A DNA stretch of 64,000 bases from Gracilibacillus timonensis (lineage in GTDB: Bacteria; Bacillota; Bacilli; Bacillales; Amphibacillaceae): contig NZ_FLKH01000012.1 of the NCBI RefSeq assembly GCF_900086715.1, positions 2,049,346-2,113,345 on the forward strand, in the 5' to 3' direction. Position 1 is the stretch's first letter, and every line of letters begins with the position of its first letter. Of the stretch, positions 55,852 through 64,000 are shown one piece after another. The translations under genes were made by a program, and so were the position numbers. A model generated the notes under the pieces. That model made no database searches and had not been told where the DNA came from. It was given only the letters and a program-made list of their open reading frames with translations.

Positions 55852-57273
55852 TTACAGAAATAGAATCATCGATAAGACGAACATAAATATGACACCTGAC
55901 ACCATTGGCACAGCAGTACGCTTAATAATTTGGATGGGATTTACTTTCAAAGTTCCTGCTATAATTAAAACAACTGCTGCTACTGGAGATACAGCACGGA
56001 ATAAGTTTCCTGCTAATCCCATTGGCACACTGATAGCTATTGGATCGATTCCTGCTGCTTGGGCAAGTGGTACAACCAGTGGAACCATGGCGAAAAATAG
56101 TGCAATGCCACTACCGCTAAGTAAGACAATAAGTGCAGTAACACCTACAAGAATGAGTGGAAGAATAATACCACTTCCATTTCCACCAGTGCTTTCCATA
56201 GCTTGTTGTAGCGTGTCAATTAGACCAATAGACTGTAGTCCTGCAACAAACACAGAAGCGGCAACAAGCAAAGCCACTACTGGTAACATATTACCCATAC
56301 CTGAAAAGAATTTCTCGGTGTTTCCAAGAACTTCCTTTGTATTTCGGTTGCGTATTAATTCACTGACAATCGCAATGATAAAGGAAATTAATACAGCTAT
56401 TTCAACGCTGATCGTGACAGAGACAGATGTTGTCATTTCTAAAAGGAAAGAAATCAATAGAATGATAATTGGGAATATTGGTAAAATGGAATAAATGGTT
56501 TTAAATAATTTTCCACCTTCAATATTTTCAATGTCTTTCAATTCTACTTCTTCGTCTGAGTCACCTGTGTCGCCTTGCTTATCCCTATGCTTTTGCCAGA
56601 AATAATGCACTAGCGCTATGAAGAGAATGGTTGGAATGGAAACTAGCGCATGGTAACTGAAAACATACTGTGACACTGTTAAACCATCAAATGCAGCGTA
56701 GCTAGCAAGTTCTTGTGCAATAGCAACATTATCACTGCCAAGTGGTGTTGGTACAATCGTTGCTGAAGTTGCAAGTACTGCAGCGATGCTTAATGTGGAC
56801 ATGCCTGCTTGCTTTAACACAGGATATAATGTAGCTAATAAAAGTATTGCAAGCGTCGATGCACTTGGAATAACTAAAGAAAGAAAGTTCCCTAATAAAA
56901 AGGTTAAGGGTACTAAAAAATATACAGATTTTACGTTTTTTATCGGTTTTGTCAAGACTTGCACGGTTAAATCATTAGCGCCAATGGAAGACATATATGC
57001 AGTATATCCTCCAAGGATAAGAATAATTAATCCAGCTGAACTAAGAGTGGATTTAAATTGTTCTACAATGACTTGTAAGGGATCGAGTAGAGCTGTACCA
57101 GTTGATTGAAAGTCTTCAAATACGATCTCTTTCCCCATAAGCAGACTAATGATCAGTAAGATGATTCCCATTAAAAACAGGGCGATTTTAATATCTAATT
57201 TTTTTATCAGCATATAGACAATGACGACAACAGCCAATAAGGCTGAGCCGTACATTATAATATTTTCCATCAT
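55852..57273 (-). CDS. DcuC-family carrier, in nucleoside operon
   Basis: The 473-residue integral membrane protein has 12 or so hydrophobic segments, two repeats of roughly 200 residues and the motifs GNFLSLVIPSASTLAILLLATLYP and VLLSGSGIALFFAMVPLV, as in the DcuC/YfcC (C4-dicarboxylate carrier) family. It is the last gene after nucleoside hydrolase, in a cluster with ribokinase and an RbsR-like repressor. Its substrate is therefore more likely a nucleoside, base or ribose than a dicarboxylate; that is inference. GAGGGG precedes the ATG. Confidence 0.82.
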   Translation of the reverse strand: MMENIIMYGSALLAVVVIVYMLIKKLDIKIALFLMGIILLIISLLMGKEIVFEDFQSTGTALLDPLQVIVEQFKSTLSSAGLIILILGGYTAYMSSIGANDLTVQVLTKPIKNVKSVYFLVPLTFLLGNFLSLVIPSASTLAILLLATLYPVLKQAGMSTLSIAAVLATSATIVPTPLGSDNVAIAQELASYAAFDGLTVSQYVFSYHALVSIPTILFIALVHYFWQKHRDKQGDTGDSDEEVELKDIENIEGGKLFKTIYSILPIFPIIILLISFLLEMTTSVSVTISVEIAVLISFIIAIVSELIRNRNTKEVLGNTEKFFSGMGNMLPVVALLVAASVFVAGLQSIGLIDTLQQAMESTGGNGSGIILPLILVGVTALIVLLSGSGIALFFAMVPLVVPLAQAAGIDPIAISVPMGLAGNLFRAVSPVAAVVLIIAGTLKVNPIQIIKRTAVPMVSGVIFMFVLSMILFL

Positions 57274-57296
57274 GATGTTTCCCCTCCGATGACAAA

Positions 57297-58217
57297 TTAA
57301 TTACACTTTCGAATGCTTTCTATAAACCATTTTTTAAATGCTACAGGGTCAATGTCGATACATACGTTTACATTTGGCTCTTTATTCATCTTACCTTTCA
57401 AGTCGACAACCGTTGTTCCTTTGGTTAATTCTCCTGTTAATTCTACATCGACAAAGGTATGAGCTGTTTCAAATAGGTCCGGTTTAAGAAGATAAGCAAT
57501 AGCACAACTATCGTACATTTTCAGGCCATGATTAAAACTTCCTCCACGATATTTTTTAAATAAGTGGTAAATCATATTACCTGTTTTATTCATATCTCTT
57601 AAAATTTCACTATCTTCTGGATAAACAAGCGCCTTCCATCCAACGTCTAATCCTGCCATTACAAGAGGGATTCCACTTGAGAACACAATTTTTGCTGCCT
57701 CTGGGTCAGCATAAATATTAAACTCAGCCATCACAGAAGAATTTCCTCTACTTGTGGAGCCTCCCATTAGTACAATTTCTTCAATATTTTTCGTTACTTC
57801 AGGGTAAGTTCTGAGTAGTAATGCAATATTGGTTAAAGGTCCAATTGGTACAAGTGTCACTGGTTCCTTACTTTCTATAATTTCTCGACGCATAGCTGTC
57901 ACGGCATGCTCGTCCAAAAGTAAGCTGTTATCTGGTTCTTCAAATTCATATCCGTCCATGCCTGTTTCCCCATGTATATCGCTTGCATCAACTGGTTCAA
58001 CTATTAGTGGTGTTCCAGCTCCTTTAGCTACGGGTGTTTGTTTATTAAAGAATTTCATTAATCGGAGCATATTATAAGTGACTTTTTCTAAATTGACGTT
58101 TCCATTCACCGTGGTAATTAGACGAACATCAAGGTCCTCACTATATAATGCAATCCCCAGTGCAACGGCATCGTCAATTCCTGGATCAGTATCAATAATA
58201 ATTGGTCTTTTATTCAT
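57297..58217 (-). CDS. Nucleoside hydrolase (IU-nucleoside hydrolase family)
   Basis: The 306-residue enzyme has the calcium-binding cluster DTDPGIDDA (Asp9, Asp11, Asp15, Asp16), the conserved VPIGPLTNIALLL near residue 120, and the substrate-binding AEFNIYADPEAA region around 165. It splits nucleosides into base and ribose. The ribose can be phosphorylated by the ribokinase encoded next to it. AAGGAGG precedes the ATG. Purine or pyrimidine preference cannot be read. Confidence 0.95.
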   Translation of the reverse strand: MNKRPIIIDTDPGIDDAVALGIALYSEDLDVRLITTVNGNVNLEKVTYNMLRLMKFFNKQTPVAKGAGTPLIVEPVDASDIHGETGMDGYEFEEPDNSLLLDEHAVTAMRREIIESKEPVTLVPIGPLTNIALLLRTYPEVTKNIEEIVLMGGSTSRGNSSVMAEFNIYADPEAAKIVFSSGIPLVMAGLDVGWKALVYPEDSEILRDMNKTGNMIYHLFKKYRGGSFNHGLKMYDSCAIAYLLKPDLFETAHTFVDVELTGELTKGTTVVDLKGKMNKEPNVNVCIDIDPVAFKKWFIESIRKCN

Positions 58218-58278
58218 TGAAAATTCCTCCTTGGGTGTTTATGTTTATAATGCTAAACTTAACGGATAAATAAGCTGA

Positions 58279-58292
58279 AATAAGCGTTTTCA
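58279..58292 (-). promoter_or_regulatory. Candidate cre box before the nucleoside hydrolase gene
   Basis: Minus strand TGAAAACGCTTATT fits TGNAANCGNWNNCW with one mismatch (T for C at 13). It lies 62 bp upstream of the start, in the gap after ribokinase, suggesting an internal promoter for hydrolase and carrier. Confidence 0.4.
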
Positions 58293-58314
58293 ATTACTTT
58301 TCACTTATTTACTA

Positions 58315-58344
58315 TGGTGATAGGGAAGTGCGACCTTCCCACCA
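58315..58344 (-). terminator. Weak hairpin after the ribokinase gene
   Basis: GGGAAG pairs with CTTCCC, and TGGT with ACCA after a 4-nt bulge. It follows the minus-strand ribokinase stop by 25 nt. No T run is seen on the minus strand, so full termination is doubtful. Confidence 0.3.
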
Positions 58345-58368
58345 TGAATTGCGGTACAAAAGTTTTGT

Positions 58369-59265
58369 TTATGACCCATTTCTTTCTTTCATTCGCTCTA
58401 GTACAGCCTCTCTCATCGGAATGCCTTCCTGTGCCCCTATTTTTTCAACGGCTAACGAAGCAGCTGCATTAGCAAATGCTATGGCCTTTTCAATATCTTG
58501 TTCTTTTGCGAATTCTGTGACAAATGCACCGTTAAAGGTATCACCCGCTCCGGTAGTGTCTTTCACATTTGCACTATAAGCATGTACTGTTTTTTTCTCT
58601 CCAGTGGATAACGTAAAATCCACACCATTTTTTCCTTTTGTCACCATTATTTTCTCTTTCATTGTTTCAATGTTTACGGTTTCCTTCATCGCATGCAGTT
58701 CCAGCTCATTGGGTGTGAAAAATGTTGCTGCTTCGGATACCCTTCCTGGGATTTCCTGAAAGGGGGCAGGATTAATCACAACTGGTATGTTATGTTGGGC
58801 TGCAAGTTGTGTCGTATATTCAATCGTTTCCATAGGTATTTCAAATTGCATCAGGATAATATCATTAGCACAGATCATATCTTTCTTTTTTTCAATTAGT
58901 TCTGGAGTTACATGGTGATTGGCTCCTGGTGCCACGATAATCCGGTTATCTCCATCGGAAAGCAGAATAGTTGCTACCCCTGTAGATTCATGGGAAATCA
59001 ATTCTATTGCTTCTTTATTAATACCTTCTTGTTGGAATCGATTAATTAAGCTTTGACCAAAATCATCCTTTCCGACAGCTCCTATCATCGTCACTTCCGC
59101 CCCTGATCTAGCTGCTGCAATCGCTTGATTGGCACCTTTACCGCCAGGATAGGTTGTGAATGATTCACCTAGGACGGTTTCACCTTGTCCTGGAACTTTA
59201 TTGGTTGAGGTCACCATATCCATATTTATACTTCCAATAACACAGACGCGTGGCGTTTTTCCCAT
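58369..59265 (-). CDS. rbsK: Ribokinase
   Basis: The frame opens at 59274, but the ATG at 59265 is better spaced from AAAGGA, giving 298 residues. The PfkB-type enzyme has the N-terminal GSINMDMV, the GGKGANQAIAA substrate-binding motif near 38-48, and the C-terminal DTTGAGDTFNGAF with the catalytic Asp. It converts ribose to ribose 5-phosphate. It follows the RbsR-like gene by 13 bp. No rbsDACB transporter is present; the ribose would come from nucleoside hydrolysis. Confidence 0.95.
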   Translation of the reverse strand: MGKTPRVCVIGSINMDMVTSTNKVPGQGETVLGESFTTYPGGKGANQAIAAARSGAEVTMIGAVGKDDFGQSLINRFQQEGINKEAIELISHESTGVATILLSDGDNRIIVAPGANHHVTPELIEKKKDMICANDIILMQFEIPMETIEYTTQLAAQHNIPVVINPAPFQEIPGRVSEAATFFTPNELELHAMKETVNIETMKEKIMVTKGKNGVDFTLSTGEKKTVHAYSANVKDTTGAGDTFNGAFVTEFAKEQDIEKAIAFANAAASLAVEKIGAQEGIPMREAVLERMKERNGS

Positions 59266-59278
59266 ACGATTCATTCCT

Positions 59279-60253
59279 TTACATTGTTGATTGTCTGCGG
59301 ATTAGTTGAGCAGTATATTGCTCGGAGTCCATATTGCTATCTTTATTCTCTATTTGTTCAATAATTATTTCCGCAGCTCGCTTTCCGATCTCATAAATTG
59401 GTTGTCCCATCGTGGTGAGTGTTGGATTTGCGAATTTTCCTAGTTCAATTCCATCAAATCCAATCACAGATAAATCTTTAGGGACACGCAAATTTAATTC
59501 TTCTGCAGCTTTTAACACACCTACTCCCATCAAATCGTTGGCAGCAAAAACACCATCAATTTCTGGACGTTCTTGTAGTATACGTTTAGTTGCTTGATAA
59601 GCACCTTCAAAGGTATAATTTCCTTCTACAATGAAATCATTGGAAAACCATTCCTCATTTTTTATCGCTTCTAAATATCCCGTTGTACGCTCAACCGCGC
59701 TTGTTGTATCTTTCGGTCCACTGATATGAGCAATTCGTTTACAGCCTATTTTTTGCAAATAACGAACAGCTTCGATTGCCCCGTCGTAGTTATTGGCTGT
59801 AATGGACGTTAAATTAGGTATCTTTCTATCTAGTGCTACCATTGGTACTTGGATTTTATTTAGTGTTTCGGAAGCAATAGAACTGGATACCATTACAACG
59901 CCACCAACTGTTTTTTGTAACAAGGTGTGCAAATATTGGGTTTCTTTTTCTTGATTATTATCCGTATTACAAAGAATAAATGTATAGCCTGCCTTATTAG
60001 CAGTATCCTCAACGGCACGAGCTAGTTCTGGGAAGAAAGGGTTCATAATATCGGGAACAAATAGGGCAATCATGTTCGATGTCCCTTTAAAGAGTGTTCT
60101 CGCCACGTCATTTGGTCGGTAATCTAATTCTTGAATAGCCGCTTGAACCTTCTTCATTGTGTGCTCATTAACATATCCGTTTTGGTTTAATGCACGAGAC
60201 ACTGTAGCAACGGAAACTCCTGCAAGTTTCGCAACCTCTCGAATTGTTGCCAT
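59279..60253 (-). CDS. rbsR: LacI-family repressor, RbsR-like
   Basis: The 324-residue protein starts with the HTH motif TIREVAKLAGVSVATVSRALN (residues 3-23), a hinge (RPNDVARTLFKGTSN) and the effector domain with FVPDIMNPFFPELARAVED. The gene order RbsR-RbsK matches ribose operons of Bacilli. Two strong palindromes in its own promoter region indicate autoregulation. GGAGG precedes the ATG. Confidence 0.93.
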   Translation of the reverse strand: MATIREVAKLAGVSVATVSRALNQNGYVNEHTMKKVQAAIQELDYRPNDVARTLFKGTSNMIALFVPDIMNPFFPELARAVEDTANKAGYTFILCNTDNNQEKETQYLHTLLQKTVGGVVMVSSSIASETLNKIQVPMVALDRKIPNLTSITANNYDGAIEAVRYLQKIGCKRIAHISGPKDTTSAVERTTGYLEAIKNEEWFSNDFIVEGNYTFEGAYQATKRILQERPEIDGVFAANDLMGVGVLKAAEELNLRVPKDLSVIGFDGIELGKFANPTLTTMGQPIYEIGKRAAEIIIEQIENKDSNMDSEQYTAQLIRRQSTM

Positions 60254-60277
60254 AACATTCCTCCTTGTAAAACAATG

Positions 60278-60291
60278 TGTAACCCGTTACA
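60278..60291. promoter_or_regulatory. RbsR-like operator, proximal copy
   Basis: TGTAACCCGTTACA is a perfect inverted repeat with a 2-bp centre, 25 bp upstream of the rbsR-like start. An identical core recurs 40 bp away. Confidence 0.85.
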
Positions 60292-60314
60292 TGTTGAGTA
60301 AAAATAATAGGGTT

Positions 60315-60334
60315 TATGTAACCCGTTACATAAA
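60315..60334. promoter_or_regulatory. RbsR-like operator, distal copy over start site
   Basis: The arms TTATGTAAC and GTTACATAA (9 bp) are exact inverse complements around CC. It abuts the predicted -10 box, so repressor bound here would cover the transcription start. Confidence 0.88.
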
Positions 60335-60363
60335 TGTTAATACATTTTTATTTTTTTGTCAAT
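60335..60363 (-). promoter_or_regulatory. Promoter of the rbsR-rbsK cluster
   Basis: On the minus strand TTGACA (60358-60363) and TAACAT (60335-60340) are 17 bp apart. The -10 matches consensus at four of six positions. Confidence 0.6.
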
Positions 60364-60860
60364 GGTTTTAATTTGTAGAGAAATAATGAATTATTCTTAA
60401 TCCTGCTCTTCGGGAGTATTAGTTCATTTGACTTAAATTATGATTTTGGATTTCTGACACAAAAAATGGTTAATCTTATACTTCACAGTCAGTTTCTTAG
60501 TTCCAATAAATATTTTTTTCTCTCTTTCTGTACATTTCGTTTTTCGGAGTCAATCTAGTTGCTTTGTTTAAAAAATGGAATGACCGCCTTTGCTTGTATT
60601 ATTCTTTGATAAATATTAAATAGCTTTGTTTTATAGAGGCCAAAATTTAATTGAATATTTGATAAAAAGGAATCGTTCACCAATTATTAGAGTCTACTTC
60701 CACAAAGTTGTCAAATTCGGGTTTTATGATTTATAATCTATTGGACAGATAGAGTTAATGATATATTCAGTGTGATTCGTTCTTCGTTATAGAATTCTTT
60801 TTATTGAAAGCGCTTAAAATATAAAAACTTATCTACTCAACATGTAGGCAAATTTATTGC
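60364..60860. other. Gene-free AT-rich stretch with a cre-like box
   Basis: About 500 bp without any recognisable gene. It contains a near-palindromic TGAAAGCGCTTAAA at 60815-60828, a cre match with one deviation (A for C at 13), 85 bp before the kinase start. I see no clear promoter. Confidence 0.4.
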
Positions 60861-60912
60861 GAAAGGAGATGATAGCTAAAATCGTGAATATTATAAAATA
60901 GAGGTGATAAGA

Positions 60913-62712
60913 TTGGCTCGTTTTCAGTGGAAATTTTTCAATGTGAAATCAAGCTTTAAAATGAAATTAATTGTTAGTTTATCAGCTGTGATTCTAATTG
61001 TTTTTTGTATAAGTGGTTATATTTCTTACCGTATCTATCTTCATATCTTTGAGGAAGAATTAAGCAAGCAGGTTTCAATGATTAATGAGCAAGCGCTCGA
61101 AAGATTGGAACTTCGTATCCAAAGTATTTACCGAATATCAAACTATATTGATTTTAATTCTAATGTTGAAGAAATTATTAAGAAATCATCTATTGAAGAT
61201 AGCAGAAGTAAATATGAGCAATATTTAGATTCAGAAAAAATGGATGATTTCTTAAATACCGTAAAATTTAATATTCCTCAACTTAAGGCATTATATTTTT
61301 ATGATTTAAAAGGAAAAAGCATTCATATTAAAGAAGGCGATCCCATTAATAATCTAGGCAAAGAGAATTACCTCGAAATAGTAAGTAGCCTGCAAGGAAC
61401 AGATGGCGAGGTTATATGGAAAGAATTGAATGTTCCTAGTTCAAAGAAAAAAGAAGAATGGAAAGTTATCGTAGCTTCAAAGTTGATGAAAACATCAAAG
61501 TTAGAAACTTATGGCATGATGGTTATGATTTTTAATGAAGCTGTATTTTCAGAATTATTGAATACACTGACTGAAAAGGAATCTGAGAGATTTTATTTGT
61601 TTGATCAGAGAGATCAATTACTTTATACGAATGAACAAAATCCTGAACATATTAATCCCTCATTTTTACATACATTAAATCAAACAGAAATACAAACTGT
61701 GAAGGACATTCCTTATTTGTTTACTAAAAGTAAAGCTAATAAATTTTCATTTTCACTAGTGAGCCGTACATCCCTTCAGGATATACAAAAAGAAAGTCAG
61801 GTCATTTTTAAGATTTCTCTTTATTCTGGGATCTTAGCAGTTGTTTTAGCAGTAGTACTTGTTATCTTCACCAGTTTGCAATTCTTGCGACCTCTGAAAT
61901 TACTTGTACACGGAATGCAACAGTTACGGAAAGGGAACTTCGATACACATATTGAAGTTCAAACCAAAGATGAACTGGCATTTATCGGAGAAAGTTTTAA
62001 TTCCATGGTTGTCAATATCAATTCTTTAATTAAAGAAGTTTATGAAAGACAGCTGAATGAAAAGAAAGCAGAGTTGAAAGCTTTTCAAGCTCAATTAAAT
62101 CCCCACTTTTTGTATAATACACTGGACACGATTTATTGGAACGTATACTTGAAGGATGATATAGAGACAGCAAAACTCGTCGTTTCGTTATCGGAAATGC
62201 TCAGATATGTATTGGAGCCTGTGGATGAATGGGTAACACTAGAACAAGAAATCGATAATATTAAAAATTACATGAATATACAGGAACATCGTTTTAAGGA
62301 AGAATTAGAAACAACCATTCGAGTTGAGGAAAATGTGAATCACTGTCTGTTAATCCGATTATTGCTGCAACCGTTGGTGGAAAACATATTCGTGCATGCA
62401 TTTCGTGATAAAGAAACAAATATGCTTATTGATATACATGCATACCGCTGTTCAAATCAACTAATTATCACAATAATCGACAATGGTAGTGGTATGGATC
62501 CCGAAACACTGGAACAATTATGGAAAGGAAGTTTGAACGCTTCAGGCGATCAGACGCGACAGAAAATTGGAATGGCAAGTGTTATTAATCGTATTGAATT
62601 GGTTTATGGTGAGCCCTATCGATTAGAGATGTTAAGTAAGTATGGAGAAGGAACAACAATGAAGCTTATTCTGCCTTATCAGATAGATAATGGAAAAGGA
62701 GATCCTAAATGA
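60913..62712 (+). CDS. Sensor histidine kinase, YesM-like
   Basis: I prefer the TTG at 60913, just after GAGGTGAT; the frame opens at a GTG at 60904 that overlaps this site. The ~599-residue protein has membrane segments at about 17-40 and 300-325, an extracellular sensor between them, HAMP, the phosphorylated His398 in LNPHFLYNTLDTIYW, and a HATPase domain with LLQPLVENIFVHAF and DNGSGMDP. The stop overlaps the regulator start (ATGA). Its targets lie beyond the window. Confidence 0.93.
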   Translation: MARFQWKFFNVKSSFKMKLIVSLSAVILIVFCISGYISYRIYLHIFEEELSKQVSMINEQALERLELRIQSIYRISNYIDFNSNVEEIIKKSSIEDSRSKYEQYLDSEKMDDFLNTVKFNIPQLKALYFYDLKGKSIHIKEGDPINNLGKENYLEIVSSLQGTDGEVIWKELNVPSSKKKEEWKVIVASKLMKTSKLETYGMMVMIFNEAVFSELLNTLTEKESERFYLFDQRDQLLYTNEQNPEHINPSFLHTLNQTEIQTVKDIPYLFTKSKANKFSFSLVSRTSLQDIQKESQVIFKISLYSGILAVVLAVVLVIFTSLQFLRPLKLLVHGMQQLRKGNFDTHIEVQTKDELAFIGESFNSMVVNINSLIKEVYERQLNEKKAELKAFQAQLNPHFLYNTLDTIYWNVYLKDDIETAKLVVSLSEMLRYVLEPVDEWVTLEQEIDNIKNYMNIQEHRFKEELETTIRVEENVNHCLLIRLLLQPLVENIFVHAFRDKETNMLIDIHAYRCSNQLIITIIDNGSGMDPETLEQLWKGSLNASGDQTRQKIGMASVINRIELVYGEPYRLEMLSKYGEGTTMKLILPYQIDNGKGDPK

Positions 62713-64000
62713 TGATATGTAATGTACTGATTGTGGATGATGAAGTCACAACTAGACGAGGGTTAACCAAGTTAATAGAAAAGAATGCAACGAACTGGAA
62801 TGTAGTTGGAGCATTTAGAAACGGACATGAAGCTATTAAGCAAACAAAGGTTTTAAAACCTGAATTAGTCTTGACGGATATCCGAATGCCCAATATGAGC
62901 GGGATTGACTTGGCTAAAGCAATTCATCATGAACATCCAAGAACAAAGGTTGTTATGCTGACAGGCTACAAGAATTTGGAGTACGCGCAAGCAGGAATAA
63001 GATATGGTGTGGTAGACTTTTTGCTAAAGCCTTGTTCTGAGAAAGAATTACTTAAAGTGCTTGATAAAACCTATAATACTATAATAAAAGAAATGAAGCA
63101 CCAAGAAAATCTTTTATTGGAAAGGCGATTAATTGAAGAAAATACGATTCGATCGCTAATGTTACGATTGCCATATGATCAAGCAAGAGTGGAAAGGATA
63201 AAGAAATATTATCTACAAAAAGAACTTCTACTATGTAAAGTAGTAACTTATTTTCCAAAATCAAAGGCATATCGGCATAAAGATCTGAGTTTGTTGCAAC
63301 TTTCCATATCACAAATTACAGAAGAACTGATAGGGAAATTTGATCTGAGAGGCATTATGCTACCCATATTACATGATATGTATGCTATTTTTCTAGATCC
63401 GTCTTCTTCTATTTCTAATTTCAATCAAACTTTGGAAAAAGTGATTTACGAAGTGACTGGGATTACGATCGAAATTCATCATACAAATCCAATAGAAGAT
63501 TTATTACAGTTACCTGATTGTTTGGAGAATAATATTAGGATAGATACGAATAATCTTTTGAAAAGAGCTAATCTTAAAAGGGAACCCATATCGAATTCAA
63601 ATTTAGAGGTTCTCGCCTTAAATCAAAATAAAATAGAAGCTGTTCAAGGTGAAATTTTGTCGAAAATAATGGTTGGGCAAGTGGATCAAGTGAAATGTTA
63701 CGTAGATAGCTATATCAAAAACATAAAAAACTTATCTATTGAAAAGGCAAAATTAGAGGTTTTAATTCTTGTACTTTCATTTTATGAAATTATCCAAAAG
63801 GAGTTTGTAATGAAAGATCTAGAGGTAGGTGTCGGTATTCAGATTAATCAGCTTCAGCCATTGAATGAAATGGATGAAGTAGTAGGGTGGGTTATGGAGC
63901 AGGGAGAGCTGTTTTATAACGAATTAAATACTTGGTTGAAAACAAAGAACGAAAATCTCGTTGCTAAGTCAATAAGTTATATTGAAGATCACTATATGGA
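62709..64000 (+). CDS. Response regulator, YesN-like, truncated by window end
   Basis: The ATG at 62709 follows AAAGGAG and overlaps the kinase stop by four bases; the frame stays open to the last base. The 430 visible residues have a receiver domain (Asp10-Asp11, phospho-acceptor Asp57 in LVLTDIRMP, FLLKPCS Lys near 109), then a linker of about 300 residues. The last residues (AKSISYIEDHYM) look like the first helix of an AraC HTH domain, which would lie outside. Confidence 0.93.
   Translation, partial: MMICNVLIVDDEVTTRRGLTKLIEKNATNWNVVGAFRNGHEAIKQTKVLKPELVLTDIRMPNMSGIDLAKAIHHEHPRTKVVMLTGYKNLEYAQAGIRYGVVDFLLKPCSEKELLKVLDKTYNTIIKEMKHQENLLLERRLIEENTIRSLMLRLPYDQARVERIKKYYLQKELLLCKVVTYFPKSKAYRHKDLSLLQLSISQITEELIGKFDLRGIMLPILHDMYAIFLDPSSSISNFNQTLEKVIYEVTGITIEIHHTNPIEDLLQLPDCLENNIRIDTNNLLKRANLKREPISNSNLEVLALNQNKIEAVQGEILSKIMVGQVDQVKCYVDSYIKNIKNLSIEKAKLEVLILVLSFYEIIQKEFVMKDLEVGVGIQINQLQPLNEMDEVVGWVMEQGELFYNELNTWLKTKNENLVAKSISYIEDHYM

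Noticed and set aside
55832-56494. 220-codon plus-strand frame opposite the DcuC-type gene
   Set aside because: It is antisense to a clear membrane protein gene; its Thr/Ile/Ser-rich sequence is what the reverse of hydrophobic codons gives.
60860-60903. Leader peptide before the kinase gene (GTG frame at about 60884)
   Set aside because: It is only five codons long with no regulatory structure; a chance frame before the real ribosome site is simpler.

Overview
The window is a carbohydrate- and nucleoside-uptake region of a low-GC Gram-positive bacterium, most likely a halotolerant Bacillaceae (Gracilibacillus/Amphibacillus/Oceanobacillus type). The grounds are strong AGGAGG-type ribosome sites, several TTG starts, CcpA-type cre boxes, lipobox-bearing acidic binding lipoproteins, YesM/YesN-like sensor pairs, LplA/B/C-type importers and a Bacillaceae-type intergenic hairpin repeat. 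The species call is inference.

Layout. (A) 1-5567: end of a YesM-type kinase, its AraC-type response regulator, a sugar-binding lipoprotein and two permeases. A ~720-bp terminal-inverted-repeat element sits between the lipoprotein and permease genes. (B) 5764-16042: AraC regulator, LplB/LplC-like permeases, binding protein, DUF624 membrane protein, large GH2 glycosidase and a Gfo/Idh/MocA dehydrogenase. (C) 16050-24602: LacI regulator facing a third importer, a DUF1861-like protein, a GH130 mannoside phosphorylase and a phosphohexomutase, which together look like a mannoside phosphorolysis pathway. (D) 24781-37559: on the minus strand, a fourth importer, a DUF4964/DUF4965 'glutaminase-like' protein, an unrecognised TIM-barrel hydrolase-like protein and a GH38 alpha-mannosidase; divergent to them a GntR regulator and a VOC protein. 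(E) 37718-48633, minus strand: a membrane-bound AraC sensor-regulator, a complete Opp-type ABC importer (A-B-C-D-F) and two cytosolic CxPxR sulfatases. (F) 49725-55822: YesM/YesN-type pair, binding protein and two permeases (fifth sugar importer). (G) 55852-60340, minus strand: RbsR-like repressor, ribokinase, nucleoside hydrolase and a DcuC-family carrier. (H) 60913-64000: a further kinase and a response regulator cut by the window end.

Together the genes describe import of oligosaccharides, some probably sulfated and some mannose-containing, followed by cytosolic breakdown: no glycosidase or sulfatase here has an evident signal peptide. Five CUT1-type importers lack their own ATPase and presumably share an MsmX-like one encoded elsewhere. 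Regulation is local (two-component, AraC, LacI and GntR proteins, several with visible operators) with CcpA-type catabolite repression suggested by cre-like boxes. I saw no rRNA, tRNA, CRISPR array, phage genes or intact transposase.
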